From: Cylindrobasidium torrendii FP15055 ss-10
Lineage: Eukaryota > Basidiomycota > Agaricomycetes > Agaricales > Physalacriaceae
Direction of reading: 5' to 3'
DNA length: 64,000 nucleotides
Assembly: GCA_000934385.1 (NCBI GenBank)
Contig: KN880501.1
Span: 1-64,000, forward strand
Within the stretch, counting starts at the first letter, position 1, and every line of letters begins with the position of its first letter. Made by a program: the position numbers and the translations under genes. The notes under the pieces were generated by a model. That model was not told the origin of the DNA. It saw only the letters and a program-made list of their open reading frames with translations, and did not search any database. This document shows positions 1 to 12,748 of the stretch, one piece after another.

Positions 1-751
1 GGCCCGTTCAAAGTGTCTGGTCACTGTTGAGAAGATAATGGTGTGCAAATGCAGTATGTAAATACTGAACGTGAGCCCCCAGGCGCGTGGCGAAGCCGCG
101 TGCAATCCTATTCTCAAAGTCTTAAAGTTAAGTATGTATAATCGCGCTTGTTTGATGCTAACTTACTTTATGAGCAGTCCTCAACTTGAAATCAACTTTT
201 GGCTTGGTAGGTTGGTCTCGACCCCTTGGGACATACAACGCTACTCGACTACTTAGTATTCAAGCTCAAATTCCGATCCCTCAGTTCAACTACTCGAGTC
301 ATAAATTAAGGAACAATACTTATATATGATAATGTAGCAAAAACCCGTCAACTCAAATTGTTGGTTGTCTGTTCACTGTAAAAGAGACTCTGACATTTTA
401 GATAAGGTTTGGCTCACGCCGCCTGCGGCCATACCCCCCACTCATAGTCAATTACAACGACCCATGAAATCCAATTTGTCTCTCATTGCCCCACTAGCCC
501 ATTAGAGTGCTCGCCCCGCAAGAGGATGATACCGTGCGCTGTAAACAGGGAGATATGAGCCCTCTACGAGCCGGATAACCCGAAAAAACACAACTCGGTC
601 TCTCAAATTGGTCTTCCTGCGCCGTGTTTCCATAACTGAACCATAAAGTACATGATGCATTGATTGATGATTAGGGTCCGTACGACTTCCTATGTACGTA
701 AGTAGCATAATGCTCCATCCTATGTAAGTCCTCCTCGCACAGCGTCCCATC
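1..751. other. Gene-free left edge
   Basis: No open frame in this stretch has convincing protein-like composition or splice support. It presumably holds the 3' untranslated region of the minus-strand aldehyde dehydrogenase gene and spacer DNA. A gene starting left of the window could end here, but I see no recognisable coding tail. Confidence 0.5.
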
Positions 752-2825
752 CTAAGCCGCAAAGTTCACACCTTGCGCCAGAGGAGCAGCATCAGAGTAG
801 TTCACTACCAACCATCAGTCCACATTCACCCAAATGCCAGATTAAAAAACATACCAGTGCACGCACTCCAGCGAACGTACTGCTTCCACGCATCTCCGCC
901 GGACTCACGACCCCAGCCCGTGCTCTTGTTGCCTCCGAACGCTGCGCCAATCTCCGCACCGCTCGTGCCAACGTTGACCTACGCCGCCCTCAGTGAGCGT
1001 CAATAGCACAATATACGCAAACGTACGTTGACAATCCCAGCATCAGACCCGTTCGGTCCAATCCACTTCCCGACGTTCCTCAAGTCGCGCGTCCACAAGC
1101 TGCTTGACAGGCCCTACACGCGTCCATGAGCCCTCGTCCCTCCCAGGCCAAATAAAAATCTCACCTGAGGGACCTCATTGTTCCACTTAATAGCCTCGTC
1201 AAGCTCATCAAAGACTCCAACATTCAGGATAGGCACAAACGCCTCCGTAGCCCAAATCTTGTCCTGCGTGTTCACCGTCTTCGGCCTCGCCAATGTCGGG
1301 GCAACAAAGTTTCCACCCGTCTCTTGCGCGACGATGTTGGCCCCAGTGAAGATCTCCGCGCCAATGGACCGCAAGTGGTCGATGGTGTCGTTGTATGTCT
1401 GCACTGCAGCCTGGGTATGCAAGGGTCCAACGAGTGTGCTATGGATGAGCGGGTCGTTCGGCTTCACGGAGGCATACAACTTGACAAGACGCTCGATGAC
1501 CTTGTCGGCTATGCCGCGCTGGAGATAGAGCCTCCGGGTAGATGTGCAGCGCTGGCCGGCGGTTCCCACGGCGCCGAAGAAGACAGCAGGAATGGCCATG
1601 TCCAAGTCGGCGTCGTCCATGATGATGCAGGCGTTGTTGCCACCGAGTTCCAGGATAGTCTTGCCGAAGCGGCCTGCGACAGCCTGTCCAACAACACGAC
1701 CGACTGACTCGCTGCCAGTGAAGGAGACTGAAGAACGGTTAGTACAAGAATCCTGAAGTCGCAGAGCACGCACTGAGCTCAATCTTCGGAGAGTCCACCA
1801 CGGCAACACCAACGTCCTTGCCACCAGTAACCAGGGATGCAGCAGCGCCATCGATAGAGTTTGCTTCCAGGACTTTGGCAATGATGCGAGTGACAGCAAT
1901 AGAGCAGAGTGGGGTGGACGGGGATGGTTTCCAGATGGTAGCGTTTCCAGCGGCAAATGACAAGGAGAAGTTCCTAAGAGCATGTTCAATACGCGCTGGA
2001 CCGGAATGAACTTTCGTACCATCCATAGACCGCGACCGGGAAGTTGAAAGCCGAGAGGACGCCGACAACACCAAGAGGGTTGGGCACTTCATAGATCGTG
2101 TGTCCGGGGCGTTCAGATGGCACTATGCGGCCATTGAGCATCCTTGAAAGACCAACGGCGTAGTCACACTGTATAGAATTAGCATTGTCTATGGTCTGGG
2201 CGTATGGGACTTGCGATGTCGACGAATTCCTGGACTTCACCGCTGCCCTCGGTCTTGATCTTGCCCATTTCGAGAGACACAAGGTCGCCAAGCGCTTCAC
2301 GCTGGGAACATGTGAGAAAAGAAGTCGAATGGCGCGTGATAGCCTACTTTTGACGCGAGGGCCTCGCGTATTTGCCTGAGAATCTCGCCGCGACGGGGTG
2401 CAGGCACGTCTGGCAGAAGGTCAGTATTAAGCCTCGGGGATGCTGTAACGACGCACTTCGGAGGGTCTTGTACGCTTCCCTGCTCTTTGCAATGGCTTCC
2501 TGCACATTCTCCGGCGAGGCCTGGGCTCTGTTCAATGGGCGGATCATGCAGCATGGACTGGCGACATACCGTCCTGATGCGTGCCAGCACTTCACCCGTC
2601 GACGGGCAGACCGAGGTCATTATATCCCCTGATCCTTTCCACTGTCCGTCGTACACGCCAGCAACCTCGCCGTTGTAGTCGATGTCGAGCTTGTCGAGCA
2701 CGCTGGCGGCGCGCGTAGAAAGAGCGCGCACTTGGAGCGTCGAGCCGGCGCGCTGGATGGTGTTCATTGGGGTTGTCGCGTAGAGAGTTGTGTGGGCTTA
2801 CCACTGCGCGCAACAAGACGTTCAT
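752..2825 (-). CDS. ALDH7-type aldehyde dehydrogenase (alpha-aminoadipic semialdehyde dehydrogenase-like), mitochondrial
   Basis: NAD-dependent oxidation of an aldehyde to its acid; the ALDH7 family acts on alpha-aminoadipic semialdehyde in lysine breakdown and on other toxic aldehydes. The product is spread over about eight exons. A short first exon (MNVLLRAV) joins to [17 protein letters not shown], giving an Arg/Ser-rich mitochondrial presequence. Then come [36 protein letters not shown], the catalytic-Glu motif LELGGNN, the catalytic-Cys motif [11 protein letters not shown], and near the end [31 protein letters not shown] and [14 protein letters not shown] before the stop. The [10 protein letters not shown] tail and the overall order fit ALDH7 better than ALDH4 or ALDH6. 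The start at 2825 is the first ATG and gives the targeting peptide; a second ATG at 2767 lies in intron 1. No disruption was noticed. The family call is strong; the physiological substrate is inferred. Confidence 0.9.
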
Positions 2826-4010
2826 GGTGGTTAAGAGCAAAACCTGGCTGTAGACACTTGCGCGGGGCGGTCGCGATCCGGATCTCGGTACGAGTTCCGA
2901 TTCGATTCCGAGACTCGATCATATGCAACTTGCAAGATACGCTTGAATTCCGAAAGCACTGGCTCCTCGTATTTGGTGTTATACCACAATGCTGGAGATA
3001 GCCCCCAACGTGTTTCAGCTTCCTCTATGAACGTGCATCTCGTCATCAGGTAAGGAATAAGTTCAAGGGTGACACCTGTACGAACTTGAACGCAATACAG
3101 TACCTTCTAGATCTAACCCCAAGAGCCCACTGGTATTGCTTGTTGGGTTTGTACTCCAATAAAATCAAATGGAGGACAGCGTCGCGAAAATTCTTCAAGC
3201 CTTGCTTCAAAATCCGTGTTAACTTGAACGGTGTCCCAGAGGCAGTCATTTGCTTCACACTTGTAAATAGCAACAGAGGCATGAGACTTGATCCCAAAAA
3301 AGCTTGAAGCCTAGTCTTTTGGAGTAGGACCTAGAAAATGGCGCGTAGATGATAACATGACGAGCTGGTACTACTACCGACGAAGGGCATTTAGCGCCCG
3401 TTGAGCCAATTCGAATCGACTGGAGAGTGGTGTATCCCCACCGTACTATTTTGGGTCCTTGGTCGGCAAGTTTGAACTCAAAGCAAACAGCTTTCTACCA
3501 GCGGACGTTTATCGAACCTCTTCACTTCAAGTTCCATCTTGAGAATCATCAGACAGGCCTCGGCTAATGCCGAACATCATTAGCATTCGACCATCACATC
3601 ATTTCTCGCGCTTTGACCATTGTCTTATATAGGCGCACCCAAACTCAGCGCTGGTATAGAAATTTGGATGAGGCCAAGGGCTGCGCCAGGGCTGAGAATG
3701 TGGTCAAAGGGACCCCATTCAACTTGAAAAAATCACGGTGAGAGGGCTGGTCAATCCAAGATTTTCCGACTTACACTTCTTTGTGTTAAGGATATCTCCT
3801 AGACTTAGTTCCACTTCTGTACTGATCTGATCGACGGACCAAGCGTCGGGAGCGTCGGTGCCGACTCACGTGCATGCGGGTGACACGCCCCGCACGCGCC
3901 ACTGTGACACTCCCTTTACTCACTTTTGACCATCACTATCCTCCCCACCACTCTCTGTCTCTTCCTCCCATACCCTATCAAATAACGCTGGTCGTGTTTT
4001 GTATACAGCC
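2826..4010. other. Divergent intergenic region
   Basis: Spacer between the divergently transcribed aldehyde dehydrogenase and coiled-coil genes, so it should hold both promoters. I see no supported coding region. A CACGTG E-box lies near 3867, about 145 bases before the ATG of the right-hand gene, and pyrimidine-rich stretches around 3910-3980 resemble a fungal transcription start region. Confidence 0.5.
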
Positions 4011-6775
4011 ATGGCACCAACCAAGACATATGTCGAGCGTAGGTCGTCCGCGCCGCCGCCGACGACTACGAGCTAACCGTGTTCCGCAGGCGTCGTCTCG
4101 TCGCTCACCACACTCCAGCGGGATAAGAAGAAGAGCAAGATTCATATGGCTTCATTGAGGGCTCACAGTGCGTGGCAGCAGGGTCGATGATTGATTAATG
4201 CTCATGTCATTGCAGTAAAGAACATGGCTCTCGCCAACGGTGAAAAGCTCGGTGGCCAGTGGTCCTCCTATGTCACCAAGGCTGTCGAGAAGCTCGTTCG
4301 TCCTATCCCTATTCCCTATCCAATTTCTCATACCGTCTAGGCTGAGGATGGCACGATCATGCATAGCGGACACGGTACCATAACAATCAGCGCGGCTGGG
4401 AAGAAAGCGTACGCCATTCCTCTATCTCCAATATCCCCATCCTAAGATCCATACAGCTTCACCACAGCTCGCAGGAGCATTGCTGCCCCAGGAAGTCCAG
4501 TCCAACCAGACCGCTTAGCCAAAGAAGTCATGAAAGATCGTGCCAAACGCCGCAGGTCGTCCGCGGTAGATGGCATTTCGTGTTCTTCGCGCCGTGTGAG
4601 CAAGCGTCCACGCATGTCTACTGCAGTGTCAAGGAAGACCAAGGCGCAGGTAAGCTTGTCTATCATCGTGTCCGCCTGCATGACGCCTCATGCCTGTCTC
4701 AGCTGCAGGAAGAGCTTGACGAGCTCCGCGTTCAACTCAATACTCAGCGAAACTCTATTCGAGAACTTTCGCCGCTATCGGATATCGGCGAGGTGGAGGA
4801 CAACGAGGAAACAAAGAGGTTACAGCGGCTCCTTGACGAAAAGCAAGACGAAATCGACCGCATCACGCATGAGCTCGAGGAGTACCGCGAGCAGAACGCC
4901 TCGCAGATGTTCGGCAGCCCAAGTGCTCCTGTTGGCAGATCTTCTCGGGCAGCAACATCTGAACCTTGGTCAACACCCATGCGTCCACGGGGACCTCTGG
5001 CGTCGGCCATCCAGCGCACAACATCTGGTACCATTATTGGCGGCATCAGCAAGCTCACTACACCACCGGTGTCGCCTGGACGCCATTTCGAACCCATGGA
5101 CATGGATGGGGACGATGCAGACGATGAGATGCCGGAGATGCAGACAGGAGATATCTTTGCGCAGCCTGCTATGGAGCATCCACCGACGCCTGGACCGTCC
5201 ACACCATCGCCAATCGAAGATGACGAGCTTGTCGCTCTGCGTGCTGAGGTCCAGGAGCTCCGTCGGCAGAAGGAAGTGGATGAGGCTTTGCTATTGGAGG
5301 ATGCTTCGAATGAGGAGGATATGAGAACGGAGATTGCGGCGCTGAAGGGACAGGCAGAGCACTATGAGGCCACCATGTCCTCACTTCGTGACAAGTTGCA
5401 AAGCACTCTCGATAAGCACGCTACTCAGGACGACCTTCGACAAGAACAGCTAGCCAAGCATGAGGCAAGCATCACCGCTTTGCGCCATACAAACGATACC
5501 ACCCAAGCCCAGGTTACGGAACTATCGCAGCAGAAGGCAGAGGGAGAAACCACCATATCCAACCTTCGACAACAACTCGATGAGCGGGAGCAGATGGGAG
5601 AAACATTGCGCGCGGAGGCCCTTGCCCTCCGGAATAGCCTATCGAGCCGGGATGCGACCATCTCTGCCCTGCAGACCGAAAACCAGGCCCTGGAGCAGCG
5701 GGTCCAAAGTGAGCAGGCGGCCGTGGGAGAATTGGAAAGCAAGCTTGGGGTTGCTCAGGGACGCGCTGTCGAGCTAGAAGGTACTCTCAAGCGGGTGGAG
5801 GGGAAGCTTGCGGCGGAAATCGAGTCCGTGGCGGCATACCGTGTTCAGCAGGCGACGACCGTCAGTGCGTTGGAAGCATCTGTTGAGGCTCTTACCTCGG
5901 ATAAGACGGCCCTCTCGAGTTCGTTGGAGGATTCTTGCGTGCAGTTGGCGGAGGCTACGGCGAGTCTTGAGGCTGCGCTAGCTCAGCTATCGAGTACTAC
6001 TACTCAGCTTAGCGATTCGAGGACGGAACTCTCGGGCATGACGGCGCAGCTGGCTGAGGCGGAGGCCCGGATTGCGGATATAACGAACGACGCGGCGGCG
6101 ACGTCGGCTGAGGTTAACCTTCTCCGCGACGATCTGGCGACCCAAACCCAGCTGGCGACTCAGCTCCAACAACAGCTGGAGACTCGCAGCACTGATCTCG
6201 AGCGTATGAACCTTCGATGTGAGATGTTGGAAGAGGATGTGGCTGCAAAGCAGGAAGCCAACGACCTACTGAGGGCAGACAACGATGCCAAGGCGGAGCG
6301 TATTTCCCTCTTGGATGGCCGTCTCACTACCTTGGAGAAGAGCATCGAAGAGTTGGAAGCGTCTGCTGCAACCCTCAGGATGTCGATGGATGATTTGACA
6401 GCCTCCATGGCCGCTGAGCTCGAGGAGAAAGCTGGGGTTCAGGCGGGGCTAGAGGCCGCGCAAGTCGAGCTTGGGGTTGTCAGCGCACAGCTCAAGGCGA
6501 AGACGGACGAGCTCACGGTAGTATCCGCGGCGCTCGATGCTGAACGCAAGAGTGTGCTACAGGAAAGACAGGCTGTGGTAGAAGAGAAGCAGGCGGTGAA
6601 GAGAGGTGCGGAGGCGTTGGAAGAGAGCCAGCGTGCGCGCGCGGGTTTGGAAGGAGAGCTTTTGCGTCAACGACATGCATATGAGGCGCTGCTGCCTGCG
6701 ATGACTGCGTATATGCAAGCAATGGATGCTGCGAAGGCCCAGGCGCAAGTGTCCGTTCCTGCGCTTTCTCATTAG
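4011..6775 (+). CDS. Winged-helix-like plus long coiled-coil protein, function unknown
   Basis: Six exons (4011-4038, 4090-4167, 4216-4295, 4341-4408, 4457-4649, 4703-6775) splice in phase to 839 residues. The first ~85 residues contain SSYVTKAVEKLAEDGTIMHS followed by a short beta-like GTITIS segment; this helix-then-wing pattern resembles a winged-helix DNA-binding fold (inference). A basic stretch follows (DRAKRRRSS, SRRVSKRPRM), possibly a nuclear localisation signal. From about residue 150 the protein is mainly heptad-like coiled coil rich in E, L, A and Q (for example LQEELDELRVQLN, LATQTQLATQLQQQLETR), broken by a Ser/Pro-rich low-complexity part near residues 195-310. No enzyme motif is visible. 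It may be a chromatin-associated or structural protein. The gene model is good; the function is unknown. Confidence 0.8.
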
Positions 6776-8521
6776 TTTTTGCTAGTTTTGGTATTTAAGG
6801 CTGCGGTCATTTTATCTCACGGACTATATATACTTACGGTTTATCTTTTTTCGTTTATGCTGCCTTGAACCAAATGCAATACGATTTACTCCCCGATAGG
6901 GTGAAAGCACTCTTGTGGCTGTGAGCGTTCTGTTCCAACGGCGTTTTTTGATTTCATTCTTGTTCAAGCATTGGGGGTAATTTATTATGAGAGCTTTCTT
7001 GCCGATTGCGTCAATCATACGACAAGCCGAATCCCATTGTTACTTATGTCATCATCGGCATTGCTGGAATCGATCTAAACGATTGCAGGGTCTTGCTGAG
7101 GCCATTTTTTGAATTATTAACAATAAATATTTTGCAGTATATCTGATTGTATGTATGTGCGTATTCCCCTCTCTTGGAAGCCGATGGACTTATCCAGCGC
7201 CTCTTCCGATATTAAAGGACATCGTACTTTTCTCTGTGTGGCCTGCCGCCTCAGTCCTGCCTTTCCTGAAGTTCTGAAGGCACTCGTATTCCAATAAACG
7301 TAAGTCTAAGCTCGGGTAGGGATCACGGGAGACTCCCACCCGAGCCCCAAAATCCAAGCCAACCATATCAGCCAGAAACTCGTCTTCTCTTCCTTCGACA
7401 TCTCATGGTCTCTCATGGTCTACGCGGAAATTTTCACACCGAATTGCAAGCGCGTCTGCATCCCTCCGTGTAGCTTTTGGTCTCCCGTGACACTGCTTGG
7501 TACTTTCAGCGCTTGTCTGATGTACAGTATCGCAAACCTAGATCTCGTCGGCGGTAGGGCCGCACACTGGGATTGGTACTCTACCTCTGTTGGTGCTGGT
7601 CTTGTCAATGGTTGTCAGACTTGTCTTTTAGCCCTACGTCGAAATGCTGAGCAGGCCGGTATATACGGTCACATAATACTCTCTACTTGGCAGTAGGATG
7701 GGAGAAAATATGCATGGGCCCTGGGGTTATTGGCCTGTTACCATCCCGGAAAAAGTCTGGGAAACACCTCTCCCCTGCTGCTCGCTTGCCTCTCGGTTAG
7801 CCCTTTCTCCAACGAGTTTGGCTTGCGTTGAATGCACCCAGATAACAGCCGTGTCAAAGGCGCTACTGTAGGTGCTTGATGGTATCGACAGGATATCGAT
7901 AATCCTACGAAGCGACGCGTGATTGGGGTCAAAGTAAGGCCACTGATTGAATAGACCGGGCGCCCGTGCTGTAGGTCCCATGCAGGCCTGTAATGATTGA
8001 GGATGCTTATACGGTCTCCAGTTTAGACTATACCTGTAACAGCCTGTAACGCGTTGACGAAGAGGCGCGTCTCTTAGCCGTGTCGAATCAGAGCGCGCCT
8101 GGCGGAACTTCAAAATGCGTCCAGACTGCGGCGGACTTCAAAGGATCGCCATCTTCCCAACCACTGCAGAATCGCTCCTTACAGAAAGTTTACCGACACA
8201 TAATATTGCTTACGTATGTGGGTCTTGGTCACATAACGTTTCATTTCATCACGCGTTGTCCGCAGCGCAGACGTTGAATAGACTTGAATAGCACCTGAGG
8301 GTAACACTCGGGGAAGTGGAGCTGGATAAAGCAGGTATGGATGGTTAGGGAGAATGGGACGGCTGTCTCGGTCGAGACTGGGATCTCGGGCCTACTTGCT
8401 CGATGAAATATGTACCTCTGTTGCTTTGTCCTCTAGTTTGAATTTCCTTTTTGACTTTCCATGTTAGGAACTAGAACAACGTGCCGATCTAGGCACGTCT
8501 CTCGTGGCTCTCGCGTGTCCA

Positions 8522-8547
8522 GCCCCCTCGCTCACGCGAGCGGGGGC
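8522..8547. repeat. GC-rich imperfect hairpin
   Basis: An inner CTCGC/GCGAG stem around a TCAC loop continues outward into a GCCCC/GGGGC stem with a small bulge on one side. It lies in a long gene-free region and is not followed by a T run, so it is not a bacterial-type terminator. Its role is unknown. Confidence 0.5.
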
Positions 8548-9242
8548 AAAGCGGGAGCCGTTTGATTGTTGCTACTACAATTGTTGGTTCGCAGCCGGTC
8601 CGTTCTCAAGCGCAGAATGGATTGAACGGCCAGCGTTGAGCCGTACAAGCACACGGACGAGATCTTCTTATTGACCGAGTGTACAGGGAAGCGCTAACAT
8701 CCCAGTCCCAAAAATACAAAGCACAATTCACAGAAATTCGCATACAAAAAACTCACCCGGGGAACGTAAATTAATACTCGACGCTCACTGGGCCATGCGT
8801 CATCTACAGTTCATTGCAAGGCACAAACCCCTGGTCTGCTCCACCCCGCCTGAGCGGCCCGGTACGGGTAGCACCTACAGTACTTACCGTACGCAGGCCT
8901 GAGGTGTGCAGAACGTCGTCAAAAGCAACATGAACTCCGTTGTTACATGGCCCCATCAAGTAGTTCAGTCCCACTGCTCTCGCTCAAATACTCTGTCGTT
9001 TTCGCGGCACGCCACTCTGTTGATCAAAGTTTCTAGAACACCGCGGTCGCGTGGTTTTACTTTTGCTCCTGGTGGTTACGGAGAACCACGCGATGCGGGA
9101 CTGAATACGAGGCGCTGGGGATCTGTATATGTTCCTCATCAAAGCTCCCTGGTAATTGCCCTTGTCCACAACACTGGCGCTTTCCAGAAGGACGGTTTAT
9201 CAGGAGATTGCCACGATCGATGTGGGCTTCATCGCGCGACGG

Positions 9243-9248
9243 TATAAA
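9243..9248 (+). promoter_or_regulatory. TATA box of the 9443 gene
   Basis: TATAAA sits 200 bases before the predicted ATG at 9443. A pyrimidine-rich leader of about 150 bases fits between it and the start codon. Confidence 0.4.
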
Positions 9249-9442
9249 GGTATCGTCATGACCCGCACACTGACTTTACCTTTCATCCCACGCCCTCCAA
9301 GCGCTTGCTTTCTGGCAGATTTGTTGCCGCTCCAGCGTTGGGTGCCCACCGCTCTTTGTCTCCTACTGCGACGCCCGGTGCTCATTACCCGCACACACTT
9401 TCTTTTACGCCCGCCTTGGCGCGTCTCTTCGCTTTCCTGACA

Positions 9443-10546
9443 ATGTCGTTTCGCCTTCCTTCGCATATGGATTCGCTCTATCCACCGCCAGTTGGGAATA
9501 GTGGCGCCGCCTCCCCGCTTTCCCGGCCGTGGAGGGGAACATTCATTGTTAGCGGTCTGCGCGCCTCGGACAGAGGCAACAACCAGGAAATACGGGTCAC
9601 GGCTGTTGAGACAGATGGGGACAAGTACGTCGACACACCTCAACCACTCCCCCCACCATTTGACAGGTATTTAGCAGAACGGACACCTGGCCAAGTTCAT
9701 TAATATTCTCTATAACTCCACCATACGCACTGCCTGTTTTGCCACAAGCGCAAGCCTTCGTGAGGCAGGCTCATCCGAGGCCTACTGCTATTGCGACCTT
9801 TCTTCCCGACCGACAACGGGACGCCAATGCCAACGCTGCCAATCAATCCAACTTCAGGAATGTTGCACAGATCCTACTTGAAAATAATTCTGTACGCTTT
9901 GCCATCCTCGATGACAGACGGCTCGTCTTGTCTGACATTCGTGATGTAGATCGCAGTCGTTTCGCTCGACAACGAACCATTGGTCGTCTCCGGAGGCCTT
10001 CCGACGAGTGGAATTCTAGTTTTTCCCGCATCGTCAAGCTCGAGCTCCCTGCTCGTCGGCGCCGTCTTCACCAACGGCGACTCCTTCCCTGACTTTGTTC
10101 TGGCTGCGTTGAATCAAATCGGTCAGCGCAGAGTCTCTCCTCCGACGCTGCAGTCTCTGGGAACGCCTGTTATTGCTAGTTACGCATCTCCGACAGAGGC
10201 GGCGTATCCTAGCTCTGCATTACGCTACCGGCAATCCCCATCGCTCAGTCCGGTCGAGCAACAGCCTGGGATGGCGATACCACTCGCCTACGATCGACGT
10301 CCGCAGCAAGCGTATGCACATGGCGCCGGGGAGCAGGCGGGTACGCCCCGCATTGCCCAGCACTTTCGCTACGGTGTACCATCGCAGCAGGGCCAGATGG
10401 AGTACGCGGCGCAGTACACAGCCGAGGGTTATCCTGCTAATAGCGAGTGGGGCACGGCGGCGGAGCAGGACCCGCGGAACGACCCTCAAGGCCACTACCG
10501 CTCCGCTGGCGGGAGCAGCACTAGTCGCAATCGGCACTACGGCTGA
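9443..10546 (+). CDS. Conserved-looking protein of unknown function
   Basis: Three exons (9443-9624, 9678-9891, 9950-10546) join in phase to 330 residues. The N-terminal ~190 residues alternate short hydrophobic strands (RGTFIVSGLR, EIRVTAVETDGD, NNSIAVVSLDNEPLVVSGGL, GILVFPA, LLVGAVFTNGDSFPDFV), which suggests a compact beta-rich domain that begins just after a Pro-rich start. The C-terminal ~140 residues are Gln/Tyr/Pro/Gly-rich and probably disordered (YDRRPQQAYAHGAGEQ), as in many fungal nuclear or RNA-binding proteins. I do not recognise the family. The first intron could also end at the CAG at 9666, but only the AG at 9677 keeps the following strands in frame. No transmembrane segment or signal peptide is evident. 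Confidence 0.65.
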
Positions 10547-11717
10547 AGGAGGCGCTCACGCCATTTCAAAAAGGCTCTGTACCATCATCTGTGACGACGG
10601 CCTTTTCAAACTCTCTTTTTGGTCACACACACTCTCTTTCCCTTTTCAGAACACATTCGAACCAGGTTTCTCTTTGTTCGTTTGGTCTACTACAAGTCCT
10701 TGCTGCGCTCTGACATTGTCTGTCTCTCTTTTCGTCACTTCGATGTTTACGATATCTATTTCCCTGTCGCTTGCCGTGCTCGCTACCCTTGATATAGACC
10801 AGAGACGCCTCTGCGTTGCCGTATATACCTTTTCGCTTTGTCTTCCCTGTATTATTACCCACGTAACTGTATCTGTACTAACACCACTACTTTGAAGCGT
10901 ACGTACGTACTACCGCACTGGACTGCAGTTACTCATGTCGCTGTCACCAAAAATACGAGTATTCGTGCAACAACCTTTGAATTGCATTGCACAAGTAGAA
11001 CGGACATGCTCCTCGAAGCCTTTTCCTAGATATTTACGCTTTTTGGAGTCTGTTTCATCTAGAATGCCGGGATCTTCGGTATGAGGCAAGGATTCCAATC
11101 TTCAAAAACAACGTAGAATGACCGACAAAGACAACACGGTCTCGTGAAGCCACAACACCTCGGCCTAGCCTCGGCTGCATATAAAAGATCTACGTAGAAC
11201 AAATTCATTATGCATCAAAATTAAGGGACTTGTTCAATTGAACCTTGGACCTCGCGTATACAAACGTTGTCCGCGCGTGAGGAGTGTGGACAAACCTTCT
11301 AGAAGGAAAACCTTGGGTACGCCGAGCCTACCGCCGGGTTCGTGTCGTGACATTCACGGGGAAACATTGGGAATCAGCACGAGGGTCTCACTTCGAATCG
11401 TTTCGTATTCCATCTTGCCACTTTTAAAGGGATCCCAGTTTGTCGGAATATCCTAAAGCGTCCATGGCAACGGTGTGCCTTGCACGAGATACTTACCATG
11501 AAATACGAACTGCGATTGTGAGTACGGGAATCAATCTGGATCAGTGCTAAGCGAGTGGTTTGTGGGCTAGGGTACCCGCCTGCAATCGTTATCTAGCGCA
11601 TGAGCATCTATACAAATCTATGTACGTCCTACAACTATGAAAACATTTCAGATAAACGCTTCCAACGCTGTCGAGGGATCATCCCAGTGGACCTACAAGC
11701 AATCGCGTGAGCCTCAA
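10547..11717. other. Intergenic spacer between convergent genes
   Basis: The 9443 gene and the minus-strand hydrolase end toward each other here. The first ~300 bases are pyrimidine-rich, as expected of a 3' untranslated region. A TATAAAAG-like element occurs near 11180, but no coding sequence can be supported downstream of it. Confidence 0.45.
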
Positions 11718-12748
11718 TCAGACATTCGCTGGCCAGCTTACAAAGTGATTTGCGCCCGTGAGCCATACAATCCGCACAGCGCTGTTCAAGCCACGCTCCT
11801 CGACCCAATCTTGGACTAGCCACATTCCCGCGACACAGTCCGCTACACTCATCGTGCCTCCAACACATACGACTTCAACAACGCCATCTGCCGCTTTCTG
11901 TACCAGGCTATGAAAATTCTTTTGCAGAACGTCGGTTGCGGCAAGCAGGCTGGCGTCTTGTAGAAAGTTATCCAGGGACAAAAGCCCTTTGCTGTCGGGT
12001 TCGCTGGGGAAGCTTGGCTGGCGCGACGGGGACGGGGCGATCCATTCGAGCTTGCGATGCCTCTCCGACGCCGAGGCCCCGGCGGAACACGCAAAGTGAG
12101 GATGCGCAAAGTATGCGGAGAGCCACTGCGCATGGGCACGTAAATTGTCGGGCGAGGGGTCTTGCATCGCAGAGGCGGTCTTGCTATGCTCTGGAAGTGC
12201 AGCGCCAAATACGGGGAGCGGTGGGTCTGGAGGCGGTCTGGTATGAGGGAATGACAACGATGCAGGAGATGCTCTGATGCTCACCGTAGAGCACGATAGA
12301 TTTTATATATGATGGACAGCGTTGAGATATGGCACCCATAACGTGTGCGGCACCGAAAGACCAGGCTAGTAATACCACGCCATTTTCCGTCGGGATATTG
12401 TGTTCTTCGACGAAGCTATCGAGGAAGTGAAGAAGGTCCGAGCCAAGGAGCTCGAACTTTTTTGCAGGATCATCAGAGCTGCTGTCCAACGCGGGTGAAC
12501 CAGGATAACCGCGCCGAGAGACAGTGACGAAGCGAATACCCTTCTCTGGCGCCAGGTCAACGCATTTTTGGAAGACCTCTGTGCGTTTGATTTTGGTCAA
12601 CAACGCCAGAGCAGCAACAGAACCCACCGTAGGTGAACATCACACCATGGACAGCAATGATAGTTTTATACGACTCTGTATTTGGAGGTGCGCCGCTGTC
12701 TATGAAGGCCAGCTTTCCGGACGGACTGGAGGCCTTGTGCAAGATCAT
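11718..12748 (-). CDS. Alpha/beta-hydrolase fold protein
   Basis: Three exons (12748-12628, 12578-12285, 12226-11718) give 307 residues. The order is that of an alpha/beta hydrolase: an oxyanion-region HG in IIAVHGVMFTY; the nucleophile elbow AWSFGA (Gly-X-Ser-X-Gly with Ala in the first position) in VVLLAWSFGAAHVMGA; a cap-like middle part; then VRIVWLTGANHF close to the C-terminus, where the His of GANHF is the expected catalytic base. The acidic residue is not obvious. There is no signal peptide, so the protein is probably cytosolic. The substrate cannot be told from sequence. Similar short hydrolases in fungi are usually annotated only as alpha/beta-hydrolases. Intact as modelled. Confidence 0.8.

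Larger units (their letters stand above)
6776..9442. other. Long gene-free stretch
   Basis: About 2.7 kb without a supportable gene. Several open frames of 60-130 codons exist on both strands (for example minus 7727-8113), but none shows conserved motifs, sensible splice partners or biased codon use. A GC-rich hairpin lies at 8522-8547. A TATAAA element at 9243-9248 probably belongs to the gene that starts at 9443. Confidence 0.5.

Noticed and set aside
4530..5324. 264-codon plus-strand frame beside the coiled-coil gene
   Set aside because: Its first ~40 codons are exon 5 of the coiled-coil gene; the rest is an out-of-frame reading of exon 6, Ser/Arg-rich.
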